NCBI GenBank assembly: GCA_009192285.1
Contig: WBVU01000005.1
Coordinates: forward strand, 3,242,731 to 3,306,730
Source: Morchella semilibera
Lineage: Eukaryota > Ascomycota > Pezizomycetes > Pezizales > Morchellaceae
Reading direction: 5' to 3'
Length of the DNA: 64,000 bases
The position numbers and the translations under genes are program-made. Positions 1 through 10,833 of this stretch are shown piece after piece (position 1 is the stretch's first letter; the number at the start of each line of letters is the position of its first letter). The notes under the pieces are model-generated. The model saw nothing but the letters and a program-made list of their open reading frames with translations, ran no database searches and was not told the DNA's origin.

Positions 1-1441
1 CGTCTTTATGACTCTGCAGATGTTTCCAGGAGCTTTCTGATCGGGAATGCCCGTCGCATTGGCTTATTCTCTGGAACGATTTCGCCACCAGCATCATCCC
101 CGTCCTCAACACCAAACTCTCCAGGCCAGTCTAATGTCGAAGATACATCTCTTCCTCGTGACACCAATGAGCCGCTGCCGCTTGAGGCCCGCTGGAATAC
201 ATGGCGGAAACAGGAGGAGCTGAAACGGCTTGCCTGGTCTATCTTTGAATATGATTGTTCATTCTCCACCTTATCTAACCGCCGTGGTGCCATAACTTTG
301 AATGATATTTCGACAAGCATGCCCTGTGCCGAAGCCCTTTGGGAAGCACCTAACGCGCAAGCGTGGGCTGCTCTCCTAGAACCGAAGCACTCCACGCAGC
401 TACCTTGTGCGGAGAAAGGGAAGTTGTTCTACCCCACACTACGAGATGTCATCTCAGAGAAAATGTCACCAGATAATCTTACTAGTTGGGGTAAGAGATT
501 GTGTTCTCAAGCTATGGGAAGAATACTGTGGGATTTCAAGGAATTAGAGGAAAGCGTTTTGAGTGTTGGTGGCACTAGCACTGGAGGGCTTGGCAATGGT
601 GGTGGGTTAGGGTTGCCGATGCTGAGTCCGGGGTTGAAGCCAGCGAAGGAGACATTGCTCAAGTCGTTAATGACGCTGTGTGAGTCTATCCAGAAGAAAC
701 AAATGGATACAGGTATGAGGGAGGGCGAGGTCGATGGTGATAGGGTACATATGATGTAGGTCTTCTCCTCGAGTCTTGCCATAGTGGCTTACTGACAATG
801 ATCAAATATGTAGCCTTGCATGCCTGATATCACACTACACACATCTTCATGCCGCATTCCCGACTGTCTCACTCATTCTCTCACTTGCCCGTCGCCCCCC
901 CTCATCTACAGAGAGCGGCGTGGATCCCCGCATCACACGTCTCAAGACGATCTTTTCTACAGATCCTGTATATGCCCGCACTCTCGCCTGGAACTCTGCA
1001 CAGATCATTGCCATCTCCCGCTGGAAACCTGTTTTCTCTCCCGTTGAAGGGATGCGAATATTCATGGCCGGTGTAGTCCTTTGGGGTTTCGGTCGGTACT
1101 TCCGGGAGCCTAACACCAACTTAGAGGACATCCGCACTAGCCCTGATTCGCCAACGATTCGTGGTATGCAGGTACAGATCGTGAGGCTAGACTCGCACCC
1201 GTGGACTCGGGGCATCAAGGGCACTGGCGAGTATTGTCCCGACGAATGGATCAAGAATGGAGGCAAAAAGGCGACTATTGGGAACGATGATCCTGACGGA
1301 AACGCGATGACTGAGATCTGCTCCGAGAGGGGTGCTAAAGAGGTACTAAAAGTTGTGGTAGGGGTATTGGGACGGATGAGGGTGTGGGGATTAGGCGGGG
1401 AGTTTAAGAGTGTGCTTGAGGAGATGGCTAAAAGATCTTAA
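1..1441 (+). CDS. Fungal_trans-domain transcription factor, C-terminal part (5' end outside window)
   Basis: This is the 3' end of a nuclear transcriptional regulator; its DNA-binding domain lies upstream of the window. The reading frame is open from base 1. I place one intron at 713-911, with donor AG|GTATGA and acceptor CTACAG; the join keeps frame through a split Glu codon. Exons are 1-712 and 912-1441 (stop TAA). Residues such as EELKRLAWSIFEYDCSFSTL followed by a Pro/Cys-containing segment and ALWEAP are typical of the middle homology region (Fungal_trans, PF04082) of fungal zinc-cluster and C2H2 regulators, here after a Ser/Pro-rich linker. The second exon is the usual helical C-terminal domain. 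Which DNA-binding type it carries, and its target pathway, cannot be told from this part. The intron was placed by hand, so its exact borders are less certain than the family. Confidence 0.8.
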
Positions 1442-2585
1442 TACGGATTTTTTTTCCCTTCCGTTTCCCCCCCCTTCTTTTTCATTTTTTTCTCTTCAAT
1501 TTTTTCTGGGAGTATTGGGATTTCGTGCTTTGGCTGGGGGCCAGCCAGGGGCGCAAGAGAAACGGTCTTATTTTTTTTTTTTTTTTTTTCCTATTTCTTT
1601 CAACGTTTTTTATTTATTATGATGACGACAACGAGTGGTTAGTAGTATTCTTTGATTGTAATTCACGACAAACTGTAATGGTAAATGGTAGTTGGGTGAG
1701 ATGTTTACTAGAACACGGTTTTTTCATGGATAGATGATTACATTTACGCTTTGCTACCCGTACTTGATAACGCAGTTGTTGAGACTAAGAGGCTAGAGAT
1801 AGAATAGATAGATTTATGTATTTTTAAAGTGAACGCGGAAATAAAAAGTGTATGTATTAAAAGACGGAGGCGTCGTGACTGCCAAGACACTGTGTCGATC
1901 ATTTACTTTATTTGAACATTCACGGAAACACGTTGGGTCACGTATGTTGTCAGCCTGTACCTACAGGTATTGTACAGTGCCACCTAATATCTACTCGATG
2001 GATTTTTCTGAAGCAGCCTCAATAGACGAACCGAAACACGACGGGCCTAACAATGTCACTAAGGGAGATATCTCAAGCAGGTATTCAGTCCCTGCCTAGG
2101 CCTCCTCGCTCCCGATCTTCGGTCCGGCCACATTTTTGACCCGGTCTCCAGTGGTAGTATCTGGTATATGTAGCATCGGCCTCATCTGTGTTGTGGGTTT
2201 GCCAATAGTGTAAGTTGAGGTATGTTTGTCGCAGCTTTCGTATCCTAATTTACATCATGTAGTTGCGACCAGACGTACAAATTCTGCGCGCGAGTGACGG
2301 TTTGTGATGGGTGCGCTAACAGGTGGCAAAAGGACTTGAACGTACGGACTGGCCTAATAATGTCCCGGCACACGAGAGAAAAACCACAAGGAACCATGGA
2401 CAGAATTACACACGGAGCGCTATGTCTTCATGTCCCATTGGAGTGTGGTGGCTCTTAAATCAACCGATATCAAAGAAAAAAAGACAAACGAGTTCCTAGC
2501 ATCGACCTAAATCTTAGACAGTTGGCTTCACTGCATATATCTGGAATGCACCTAATTTTCCACGAATCAGTCAAAAACAATAACA
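1442..2585. other. Intergenic, 3' ends of two convergent genes
   Basis: No supported gene. The first part is pyrimidine-rich with a T tract near 1566-1589, as expected of a 3' untranslated region. The short open frame around 1848-2099 has no recognisable protein features. Confidence 0.6.
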
Positions 2586-3727
2586 TTAAAGATGGCAGTA
2601 TAACAGACCTGCAAACTCATTGAGATCATAACTTTCAATCAATGCCTGCTCCGTCTTTACCACCTCTTTCGGTGCCGGGGGCGCGCCACAGCACTGCTTA
2701 GGGGCTGGCTTGCAACAGCTCGAACCAGTACTACTAGCGCCAGTGCTAGTACTAGCAGCATCCATTATTCCTTCCTTGTAGATGTTGAGGTCCTTCTTCG
2801 TGTCTACAACGACCACATCTACCTCACTGTCAGCACGCTGCCCTACTGTCCTAACTAGTCAGCTAGGTTAGTACATACCTTCAAACCCTGCGTCTTTCAG
2901 CCAAGTCATATACTCCTCCACCGTGCTTGCACCCCCAACGCAACCCAAATACAGTGCGGTGCTCGCCCTTATCTCCTCGGGCAGCTCTTTGCGCGCTAGG
3001 ATGTCCGAAACGGCGACCCTGCCACCGGCCTTGAGCAGCCGGAACATCTCGTGAAAGACCAGGGGCTTCTCTGCAGGCGGAAGGAGATTGAGGACGCAGT
3101 TTGAGGTGATTACGTCCGCGGTAGATGAGGCCAGGGAGGGCGTGGAGTGGATGTAGGATTTGATCTTGGGGCGGGTGGAGGATTAGGGCTATGCGTTATA
3201 AAATGAAGAGGGTCAGGGCGGGATATAGATACAAATTGGACGTTGGAATAGTTGCCTCTGAGGGCATTTTTGGTGGCAAGGTCGAGCATCTCCTGGTGTT
3301 GGATTAAGGCTAGGTTAGGGTCTTTGGTCTTGAGGATAAGTGTACTTGGGTGTTGGACTGACCTGTGTCATGTCGATTCCGATCACTTTTCCGGTGGGTC
3401 CAACCTTCTGGGCTGCGATAAACACGTCCATCCCGGCCCCAGAGCCCATATCTATAACCACCTCACCCTGGAAGGAGGTAATGATTATAAGTAACTGATA
3501 GTTTGGGCATCCGGGGACAAGATGTTTCACGGTCATACCTGCTTCAAACCCGCCATAGCAACCGGATTACCGCAGCTAACCCCCAGGTTTGCATTCTGCG
3601 GTACACTGACGAGGTCCTCCGCCGAGTATCCAAAGGCACTGGCAACACGCTCGTTGTAGGCGCTGTTATCACCGCTCTGGGCCGCAGCTATGCTGCCGTA
3701 TTGGGCTTGGACAAGGGATTTAGACAT
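2586..3727 (-). CDS. arsM: Arsenite S-adenosylmethionine methyltransferase (ArsM/AS3MT type)
   Basis: Methylates arsenite with S-adenosylmethionine in the cytosol, giving methylated and eventually volatile arsenicals. Five exons (3539-3727, 3363-3467, 3233-3292, 2879-3164, 2586-2818) encode 290 aa; introns are 60-71 nt with GT..AG ends, and phases agree throughout. The SAM-binding Rossmann motif [11 protein letters not shown] is near residue 70. The arsenic-binding cysteines of the family are visible in [19 protein letters not shown] and LYLGCVGG. The C-terminus has the vicinal cysteine clusters [13 protein letters not shown] seen in many ArsM proteins. Start ATG is at 3727 ([12 protein letters not shown]); the open frame upstream of it lacks an ATG. 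The last intron uses acceptor TAG just before 2818, chosen because it restores the family sequence [12 protein letters not shown]. It is head to head with the bZIP gene at 4298. An N-terminal cysteine present in some homologues is not seen. Confidence 0.93.
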
Positions 3728-4297
3728 GGCAAATGGCAAATAGGCTGGCTTTGAGGAGGTTCAAGATGAAGACTAAGACGACAGCCTTCAAAGAGATCGG
3801 AAAGAGGCTTCTTATTTAGTAGCCTAGAGCTTGGCCGCTGTCTTTATGCGCGAGAATGTCACTGGCCCTCGAGCCAAGGGTTAGGGTATATATTTCAGGG
3901 TTAGGGGTATATTCGGAGCCAAACAATCGAGCACGTTGCCGGTATGGGTATGGCACTTGGTACTGGCGAGCACAGTACTAAAAGCAATAATCTCTGCCTT
4001 ACCCGATAATCCCCTACTAGACGCATGTTCCAGATAAACTTTCTATAAGCCAATGATCAATCTTGCTACAATTATAATAAAGATCCATTATCACAAAATA
4101 TCACTATGCTTGGCCCGCCCCCAAGTAAAATCAAGGCTTAGTAAGCAATTTCCAAGAGGGAATGTCACTCGGAGGCTTTGGTTGGTCCCCCCACTCTGTA
4201 CACTCCTCATTTCCTATACACCCAGCTTGATTTTTTTTTGCTGTTGTGACAGTAACTCAAGGTTCCAGATCCATGGCATCCCGAAGAACAACCGATA
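3728..4297. promoter_or_regulatory. Shared divergent promoter of arsM and the bZIP gene
   Basis: This 570-bp interval separates the two start codons of divergently transcribed genes, so both promoters must lie here or overlap it. It contains GGGTTAGGG-like steps near 3880-3906. An ATG at 4273 precedes the bZIP start in another frame and overlaps it, so it could act as a small upstream frame. No binding site can be assigned from sequence alone. Confidence 0.6.
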
Positions 4298-5688
4298 ATG
4301 ACGGAGGCGGCGGGGGGTCAAAAGAGGTAAATGAGCACGTGCCCTATTGCCCTATTCATCATTCACCTGTACTATTATTATCTCCCTCCCTTCGTCATCC
4401 ATAACCTTCTTTTTTTTTGTCATGGGCTTATCTCACACACACCACCACCCTCACTCTCTCTCTTGATAGGATCCTCGCCTACACCGTATTCGCGAAAATC
4501 AGCGGCGCTCCCGCGCCCGGCGGAGAGAGTACCTGGAGGACCTGGAGGCGCGGTGGAAGCGCTGCCAGGAGATGGGCGTCCAGGCGGACGTGGAGCTCCA
4601 GAGGGCCGCGAGGAAGGTCATTGAGGAGAATAATATGCTGAGGGAAATATTGGCGGAGGTCGGCGTGGGGAGGGAGGAGGTTGATAGGAGGTTGGCCGCT
4701 ATTAGGGCGGCCGGTGGTGGTGGTTTGGGGGGTGTTATTGGTGGGGGGAGTGAAAGTGTGGTACCTTTTGGGGGGTTTGGAGGTGGGACAGGTGTGGCGG
4801 AGGGTGGTTTTGGTCCTGGTATTGGTAGTGGTGGTGGTGGAAGTGGTGGTGGTGGTGGTGGTGGTGGTGGGAGTACAAGCTCGGTAGAAGGGTTTGACGG
4901 AATTGAGGCATTTGATCTGTCTCAGTTAGATCTGGATATTGGAGATCTCTCCTCGTCTTTTGGGGCAGAATATGCTACTGGTCCTATCTCAACTAGTAGT
5001 GCCACTGCCTCTACCACCACCAGCACCACCACAGCTATTAACGAGACCCCAGCTCAAGCTCAAGTTCAAGCTCAAGCTCAAGAAGCAGCCACTACTGACC
5101 TTTCCTCCACGAACTTGATAGGGCCGGACCTGGATGGCATGTTTGACATCTCCGAATTCATCGAGCACGTATGTAACCCGCCCCTTTTTATTTTATTTTC
5201 CCTGTAGTGATAGTAATAATAACCACATACTGAGCTGCGTTACTAACGCCAACAAACTCAACCAGGACACCCTCCAATTTGACCTTTCGCTTCTACCGAG
5301 CGCCACACCCACACCCACATCCCCAAGCACAACAACCGAGGCTACTACAACTGGTCCAGCTTTCGCAACAGTAGACACTCTCTCGGCACCAACCGGCGGT
5401 GGCTGCGGCCAGAGCACAACAGGCGGCAGCGGTGGTTGTGGGAATAGCAGTAGTAGTGGTTGTGGTGATGATGGTGGCCCTGGTAATAGTTATAGCAATA
5501 CAACACTGTGTACAGAAGCTTATGCACTGCTGAAGGCGCTGAACGCCCAGAGACAGGAGCATAAGGATATGTTTGAGATTGTGCTAGAGCTCTGGAACGG
5601 GTTCTGTTATCCGGCCGAGGCGGAATGGAGCGGGTGCAGGGTGGACAATGAGGTGTTGAGAAGGGTCATTGATGGTATGCAAAAGTAG
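4298..5688 (+). CDS. bZIP transcription factor with Cys/Gly-rich C-terminal half
   Basis: Nuclear DNA-binding regulator. Exons 4298-4327, 4470-5168 and 5266-5688 give 383 aa; donors GTAAAT and GTATGT and acceptors GATAG and ACCAG keep frame. The start at 4298 was chosen because only this ATG reads in phase into the bZIP. The basic region ENQRRSRARRREYLEDLE (residues about 19-36) has the N-x4-R core contact pattern, followed by a helical zipper running through RWKRCQEMGVQADVELQ and EENNMLREIL, a layout common in fungal bZIPs. The middle is Gly-rich, then Gln/Ala- and Ser/Thr-rich. Cysteines at about 290, 301 and 309 sit in a Gly/Ser stretch, with others at about 325, 357 and 367. The last 60 residues look like a conserved helical module. 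The basic region is not the Yap/AP-1 type, so target genes cannot be assigned by family. Confidence 0.9.
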
Positions 5689-7542
5689 ATTTTGTTTTTT
5701 TGTTTTCCTGTTTTTTTGTTTTTTTGTTTTTTCTTGTTTTTTTCTGACTGATTGAGTGAGTTTGAATGTGTTTGGTTGTTGAGTTTGGTGGTGTTTGGTT
5801 GGTTGGTTGGGGTTTCGTGGGGTTTTTTTAGTAGTGAGTGAGTGGGGGTGAGGGGGGGATGGAAATATAAGGGTTTACTTACTAGCCGAGATAATACTTG
5901 AAAAAACACGTCTTTTTGATTTTTGGAGACTTCATCTATCCATCCATCCATCTCTTGACAGACCTCCACATCTTCCCTTTTTCCCTTTCTCTCCCCCAAC
6001 CAAACCCCGAAAACTCCAATCCAGAGATCTTCATCATGCACCATCATCATCATCATCCGTCGTCCATCACCGCCCATTGCCCACCGCTCTGTCTCTCTCT
6101 CTCCGCTTAGCTTAGAAGCACAACCACAACCCCACAACCACGCGCTGCACATCCATTCCGTCCGTCGTCGAAAAAACCAAAACCAAACAACTGATCCTCA
6201 AGGGCCCCCTATTATATTTTACGTCACTCCCCCCATTTTCCTTCCTTTCTTTAGTTATCGTTGTTGCCACTTACAAATGGGCCAGGGTTCTTCGCTTACT
6301 GGAGACGGCGCAGGTGCTCGGTGGGCGTGAGGTGGTTACCGGCGGTAATATAATGTGGGTGTGTGGGGGTACATACATGTACATGTGGGGTCTATTAATC
6401 CGGAGTATCTATTCTATTGCTCGAGTATGTTCAGCACCTGTCTTGGTGGGTGGTGATGGGGATATTTACTTATTGCAATAGCTACAGGAACTTCATAGCT
6501 TCTACTAGCAGGGAATAAGGGCTCTTGGCATATCAATGTACCGAATGTTGAGGGTAAATACGAAGAATCTGATAAGAGAATCTTGCTGTGAAATAGGTGT
6601 GTTTATCTTATCAGATTCCCGGTATTTATGGTTAACCCCGGTACTAGCGATGGGTCTAAGACATAAACACCAAAAGCTACTCCCACCCCAACTAATCAGT
6701 CTCTCTACTACAGACACCAAACCGACCCCACGTGATCCCCCGGTGTACGCTACGGCCATGGGCCCAGGTAATAATAACAATAGAACAACAGAACAATAAG
6801 GCTGAAACATAAACGGACCGAGAGCCCGTTTCTGGGGGTCGGGGGGGACATGTTATATATATATAACCCTCCGACAGATATAATATTCGGGCCCTCATCA
6901 GCTACAAGCTACCAGCGCCGCACCATGCCGCTGTCGATCGGGGGGAACCTGACCCATCTCCCACCCGTGTCCGTAGCCAACTAGCTAGATCAGGCCTCGC
7001 CGGAGTGAGAGTCCTCCCTCACCGGGCTTGACTGGATCGGATTATCGAATCGATAGCTGTATGTGTAATGGGAGAAGCATAATCCGCATACTAAGGTGCC
7101 TTGCCATGCAGATAAGCTTAACACCACACACACCACACCTGGCGACCGTCTGGCTAGCTCGGTGTCGAATATCTCTCCGAGGGGGGGTGGGTGGGTTGTG
7201 GGCGGAGGGAGAGGGGAGGGGGGGGGAGGAGGGGACCCGTATATAGGGAGTTGTATTCCCCCGGAGAAAGAACAATAGACAGACAGACAGTCGAGATAGA
7301 TAAGACACTTTGGGTCTTTTCTTCTTTTTTCTTTTCTTGTCTTTTCTTATAGCAGGCCTATCTGAATAGATTAATGCTGGCTCATTTGTCTCTGTTTTAA
7401 TCACCACATTCTTTTTTTTCTTTACTCTTTATTTCATTCATTCGTTTTATTCATTCACTCGCTTTTGTCCATTTATTTACACTCATTTAACGCCCACGCA
7501 CACACAAAAAAACCCACCCACCAATCATTACCCCCCCAAACC
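5689..7542. other. Intergenic with T/G-rich 3' region, GATA palindrome and core promoter of the collagen-like gene
   Basis: Directly after the bZIP stop lies a T-rich, GTTTTT-type tract (5690-5745). A 107-bp palindrome at 6538-6644 is listed separately. Runs of G in four or more blocks occur at 7187-7232. A TATA-like GTATATAG stands near 7240 and a pyrimidine-rich leader at 7315-7345, compatible with transcription of the gene starting at 7543. No gene is supported here; the minus-strand open frame 5607-6152 overlaps the bZIP end and is a shadow. Confidence 0.55.
6538..6644. repeat. 107-bp palindrome carrying two inverted ATCTGATAA sites (copy A)
   Basis: The ends are inverted copies beginning GTACCG and converge on AATCTGATAAG at 6566-6576 and its reverse complement at 6607-6617. 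The arms are about 39 nt and imperfect. Similar sequence occurs at 32705-32819 and, more weakly, at 56608-56700. It could be a miniature transposon; the nonamer also equals the ATCWGATAA consensus described for SreA-type iron GATA factors. Confidence 0.6.
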
Positions 7543-9565
7543 ATGAAACTCCTCACCCCCATGACCCTCCTGGGCCTAACAGTCCTACACACGGCCACCG
7601 TCTCCTCCGCCCCAGTCCCCGGCTCCGGCTCCGACTCCGGCCACCCCGCAACAGCCGACCAGATTGACTGCGACCTCTACAGAAACCTCACACACCCGCG
7701 CTGCCGCAACGCCGGGCTATCCCAGCCGCCGCCGCCAGCGCCGCCCCGGATGAAGAAGGCTCGACGTAACGCGCCGGCGCCAGCCGCACCGGCGGATGAA
7801 GCGGCAGGCGCAGACGATGAGGCCGCGGGAGACGATGATGATGCGCCGGCGGACGAGGCGGTAGCGGCGGGGGCGCCGAAAGAGCCGGCTGCTCCGGGCG
7901 GTGCTCCGGGGGCTCCGGGGGCACCAGACGCTGCAAAGGGCCCGAAGGGTGCTCCGGGCGCTCCGGGCGCTCCAGGCGGAGCTCCAGGCGCTGATAAGGG
8001 CCCGAAGGGTGCACCAGGCGGGCCTCCGGGTGCGCCAAAGGATCCTGGTGCTCCGGGCGCTCCGGGCGCTGAAAAGGGTGCTCCGGGTGCTCCAGGCGCT
8101 CCAGGTGCTCCAGACGCTGTAAAGGGTGCTCCGGGTGCGCCAGGCGCTCCAGGCGCTCCAGATGCTGCAAAGGGTGCTCCGGGTGCCCCGGGTGCTCCAG
8201 GCGCTCCAGGCGCTCCAGATGCCTCAGGCGGAGCTCCAGGTGGTGGAGCTCCAGGCGCACCGGGCGCACCGGGAGCACCGGGCGCCCCAGGTGGTGCTCC
8301 GGGCGCTCCAGGTGGTGCTCCGGGCGCTCCGGGCGCTCCGGGCGCTCCGGGAGCCCCAGACGCTGCAAAAGGGCCCGAAGGGTGAACCAGGCCCCCCAGG
8401 TGGTGCTCCAGACGCTGCAAAGGGCCCGAAGGGTCCACCAGGCCCCCCAGGTGCTCCAGGCGCACCGGGCGCCCCAGACGCTGCAAAGGGCCCGGGGGGT
8501 GCTCCGGGTGCTCCAGGCGGTGCTCCAGGCGCTCCAGGCGCCCCAGACGCTGCAAAGGGCCCGAAGGGTGCTCCAGGCGCTCCAGGCGCTCCAGATGCCT
8601 TAGGCGGAGCTACAGGCGGTGCACCAGGCGCCCCAGGTGGTGCCCCAGGCGCTCCAGGTGCTCCAGATACACCAGATACACCAGATACCCCAGACACCCC
8701 AGACACCCCAGACACCCCAGATACTCCGGGCGGTGCTCCGGGCGCTCCAGGTACCCCAGCTGGTGCTCCAGGCGCTCCAGGGGCCCCAGACGCTGCAAAG
8801 GACCCTAAAGCTGCCCCTGGCGGAGCTCCCCCTGGCGGAGCTCCAGGCGCTCCAGGCACAGCAGGTGGTGCTCCAGGTGCCCCAGACGCACCAAAAGATC
8901 CCAAAGCTACTCCCGGTGGAGCTCCAGGCGCCCCGGGCGCTCCAGGCGCTCCAGGTGCACCAGGTGCGCCAACAGGCCCCGGGGCTGCGGCTGGCGGTGC
9001 GCCCCCGGAGGATGATGACGCATCCGCAGATGAGGCCGCCCCAGCAGATGAGGCCGCACCCGCAGATGAAGCTGCGCCAGCAGATGAGGCCGCCCCGGCG
9101 GATGAGGCCGGTACTCCGGATGGAGATGCTGGTACTCTGGATGGAGATGCTGGTGCTCCAGCCCCAGGCGGTGCCCCAGCTCCAGGCGGTGCCCCGGATG
9201 CTCCGAGCGGTCCCCCCGCTCCAGCTCCAGGTGTCCCAGCCGGTCCTCCCGGTGGCGCGCCGGATGCCCCAGGCGATGGTCCTGGCGGTCCAGGCGGTCC
9301 AGGCGGTCCAGGCGGTCCAGGCGGTCCAGGTAAAGGTCCTGGTGGTCATGGTAAAGGTAAAGGCAAAGGTGGCCCGAAAGGCCCAGGTGGCCCCCCAGGC
9401 GGTGCCCCAGGCAACCCAGGCACCCCCGCCCCCGGCACTCCGGGTGCGGCTCCGCTCCCAGGCGCTCCAGGCTCCGGCACGGAGGGCCGCGGCGGGAAGC
9501 ATGGAAGAGGAGGTGGAAAGTGGGGGGGCTGGAAGCATGGAAGGAGGGGTAGGGGGAGACATTAG
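7543..9565 (+). CDS. Secreted collagen-like Gly-Ala-Pro repeat protein, frame interrupted once
   Basis: Probably an extracellular or cell-wall structural protein. ATG at 7543 starts a clear signal peptide (MKLLTPMTLLGLTVLHTATVSSA), then a short domain with two Cys and one NLT site, an acidic Asp/Glu/Ala stretch, and a long Gly-X-Y region of GAPGAP repeats with recurring DAAKGPKG blocks, a DTP run (8664-8726), ADEAAP repeats (about 9015-9110) and a basic Gly/Lys/Arg/His tail ending HGRRGRGRH. The frame from 7543 stops at 8385; the repeat continues one frame over, to 9565. The cause is one extra A at 8367-8370, where every other copy of that repeat block has three A. Without it the protein would be about 673 aa. 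This may be a sequencing or assembly slip, a real allele, or an unrecognised intron. Triple-helix-like repeats are known in fungal surface proteins such as Metarhizium MCL1; no specific orthologue is claimed. Confidence 0.75.
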
Positions 9566-10074
9566 AGTGTTTCTTTTTTTTCTTTTTCTTTCTTTCTTTC
9601 TTTGTGGGCGGCGTTTTTGTCTAGATGGCTGGTTTGTGTGTAGAGGTCAGATTTCAATGATATTCATACGCTGTCTGTGTGTCTGTGTCTTGGTAGCAGT
9701 CCGTCATGGGATATCACTCGGTCGTAGTTGGCCTCTTTTCAGGGCTCGGGTATGGGTTCTGGCCGGTTGGGTGGGGCCTCTGCTATGCTCTGTCCTGCTC
9801 TGTAGATATGGCTTGTGGGAGCTACTGGAGTATGGATCAAGGCCTAAATTAGAGCAAAAGGACAATAACAACCTTATTTTCCAAACGACCATTGGGGTGA
9901 TGATATTGGCTGGCGGGTGTGATGTTTCCGGGGGAAGTGCTACTAACTAGCTACAGTGATATGTGGGGGGTCAGAAAGAATGTCCTATGCTAAAAAATAA
10001 AAACAAGTAAATAAAAACAAGTAAAAACAAGTAAAAACAAGCTAAAAACAAGTAAACAAGCAAAAAAAAAAGAC
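9566..10074. other. Intergenic, convergent 3' ends
   Basis: Contains T/C-rich sequence after the collagen-like stop, one copy of the ATCACTCGGT motif at 9713-9722, and an A-rich tandem array of ACAAGTAAAA-like units at about 9991-10070 that abuts the end of the phosphoesterase gene. No gene seen. Confidence 0.6.
9991..10073. repeat. A-rich tandem array, unit about 10 bp (ACAAGTAAAA-like)
   Basis: About seven irregular copies of AAAACAAGTA and variants, ending in an A run. It lies just past the stop codon of the minus-strand gene. Confidence 0.75.
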
Positions 10075-10833
10075 CTACACAACCACCACTCCACCCTCCT
10101 CCTCCTCCTCCTGCACCCCCTCCTCCTCCTCCTCCTCCTCCGGCACCTCCTCCTGCACCTCCTGCACCAACACCCTCGTCCCAACCTCCAAATACCCCTC
10201 ACAAACCCCGCGCGCCCACACCTCCCCCATCCGACACAGACACACACGCCCCACCACCACCCCACCCGCAAACACCACGTCGCGCCCCCACGCCAGCGCC
10301 TCACGCGCATCAAACACCATGCCGCCGCCCCCGCCGCGCCTTGAGACATACACGGTATTCACGAGTGTAGCGTGGAGGCGCAGACCGCGGCGCTCGGCCC
10401 GCACCAGCCCCGCGGCAAGGAAGGCCGCGCGCACGGCCTCGGCCAGCCGGCGCAGATCGCCCGAGGCGTCCTCGTCCTCGGGGACGGCGTAGAGGACGCT
10501 TGTGCGCGTGGGGGGCCCCATCGCCGCGAGGCCGCGGAGGCGGATGCGCGGCGGTGGCGCGGCAGGGAGCGGCAGCGTCGACAGGAGGGTCGTGGCTGCG
10601 GCGAGGTCTGCGGGCGTGGGGAGCGAGAGCACGCCGAGCGTGAGGTGGAGGGTTATGGCCGGGCGGATGGCGCCCGGGGGGATGTGCGGCGGGAGGTGGG
10701 TGGCGAGGGTTGTGAGTGCGGGGTCGAGGGTGGCGGGGAGTGGGTCGAGGGGGAGACTGAGGAAGTGGGTTAGGCGGGGTTGGGGGGGTGGGGGTGCCAT
10801 TTTGTGGTGGGTTGGGGGGGCGGGGGCGGGCAT
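10075..10833 (-). CDS. AKAP7/ASCC1-type 2H phosphoesterase domain protein
   Basis: Likely a 2H (LigT-like) phosphoesterase acting on 2',3'-cyclic or 2'-5' RNA linkages; the substrate is unknown. The gene is a single exon of 252 codons. The two family signatures are HLTLG (His about 63) and HATL (His about 154), spaced as in the AKAP7 nuclear-localisation-signal/2H domain (PF10469). RLTHFLSLPLD near the start and SVLYAVPED in the middle also fit. Two starts are possible: ATG at 10833, or the second ATG at 10800 (MAPPPPQPRLTHF), which matches the usual beginning of the domain better. The C-terminus is a Glu/Val low-complexity tail produced by a CCT/CTC microsatellite, so its length is probably variable. 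Codons are extremely GC-rich compared with later genes. Confidence 0.8.
   Translation of the reverse strand: MPAPAPPTHHKMAPPPPQPRLTHFLSLPLDPLPATLDPALTTLATHLPPHIPPGAIRPAITLHLTLGVLSLPTPADLAAATTLLSTLPLPAAPPPRIRLRGLAAMGPPTRTSVLYAVPEDEDASGDLRRLAEAVRAAFLAAGLVRAERRGLRLHATLVNTVYVSRRGGGGGMVFDAREALAWGRDVVFAGGVVVGRVCLCRMGEVWARGVCEGYLEVGTRVLVQEVQEEVPEEEEEEEGVQEEEEEGGVVVV

Noticed and set aside
5607-6152. 181-codon minus-strand open frame
   Set aside because: It overlaps the bZIP 3' end and its protein is mostly a translation of T/G-rich simple sequence.
7900-9460. Regular short repeats that could suggest a CRISPR array
   Set aside because: The repeats are contiguous, in coding phase and without unique spacers; they encode Gly-X-Y triplets in a eukaryotic gene.
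7677-9562. Long minus-strand and alternate-frame open frames across the collagen-like gene
   Set aside because: They are shadows: the GC-rich 9-bp repeat is open in several frames. Only the plus-strand frame has a signal peptide and an ordered domain layout.
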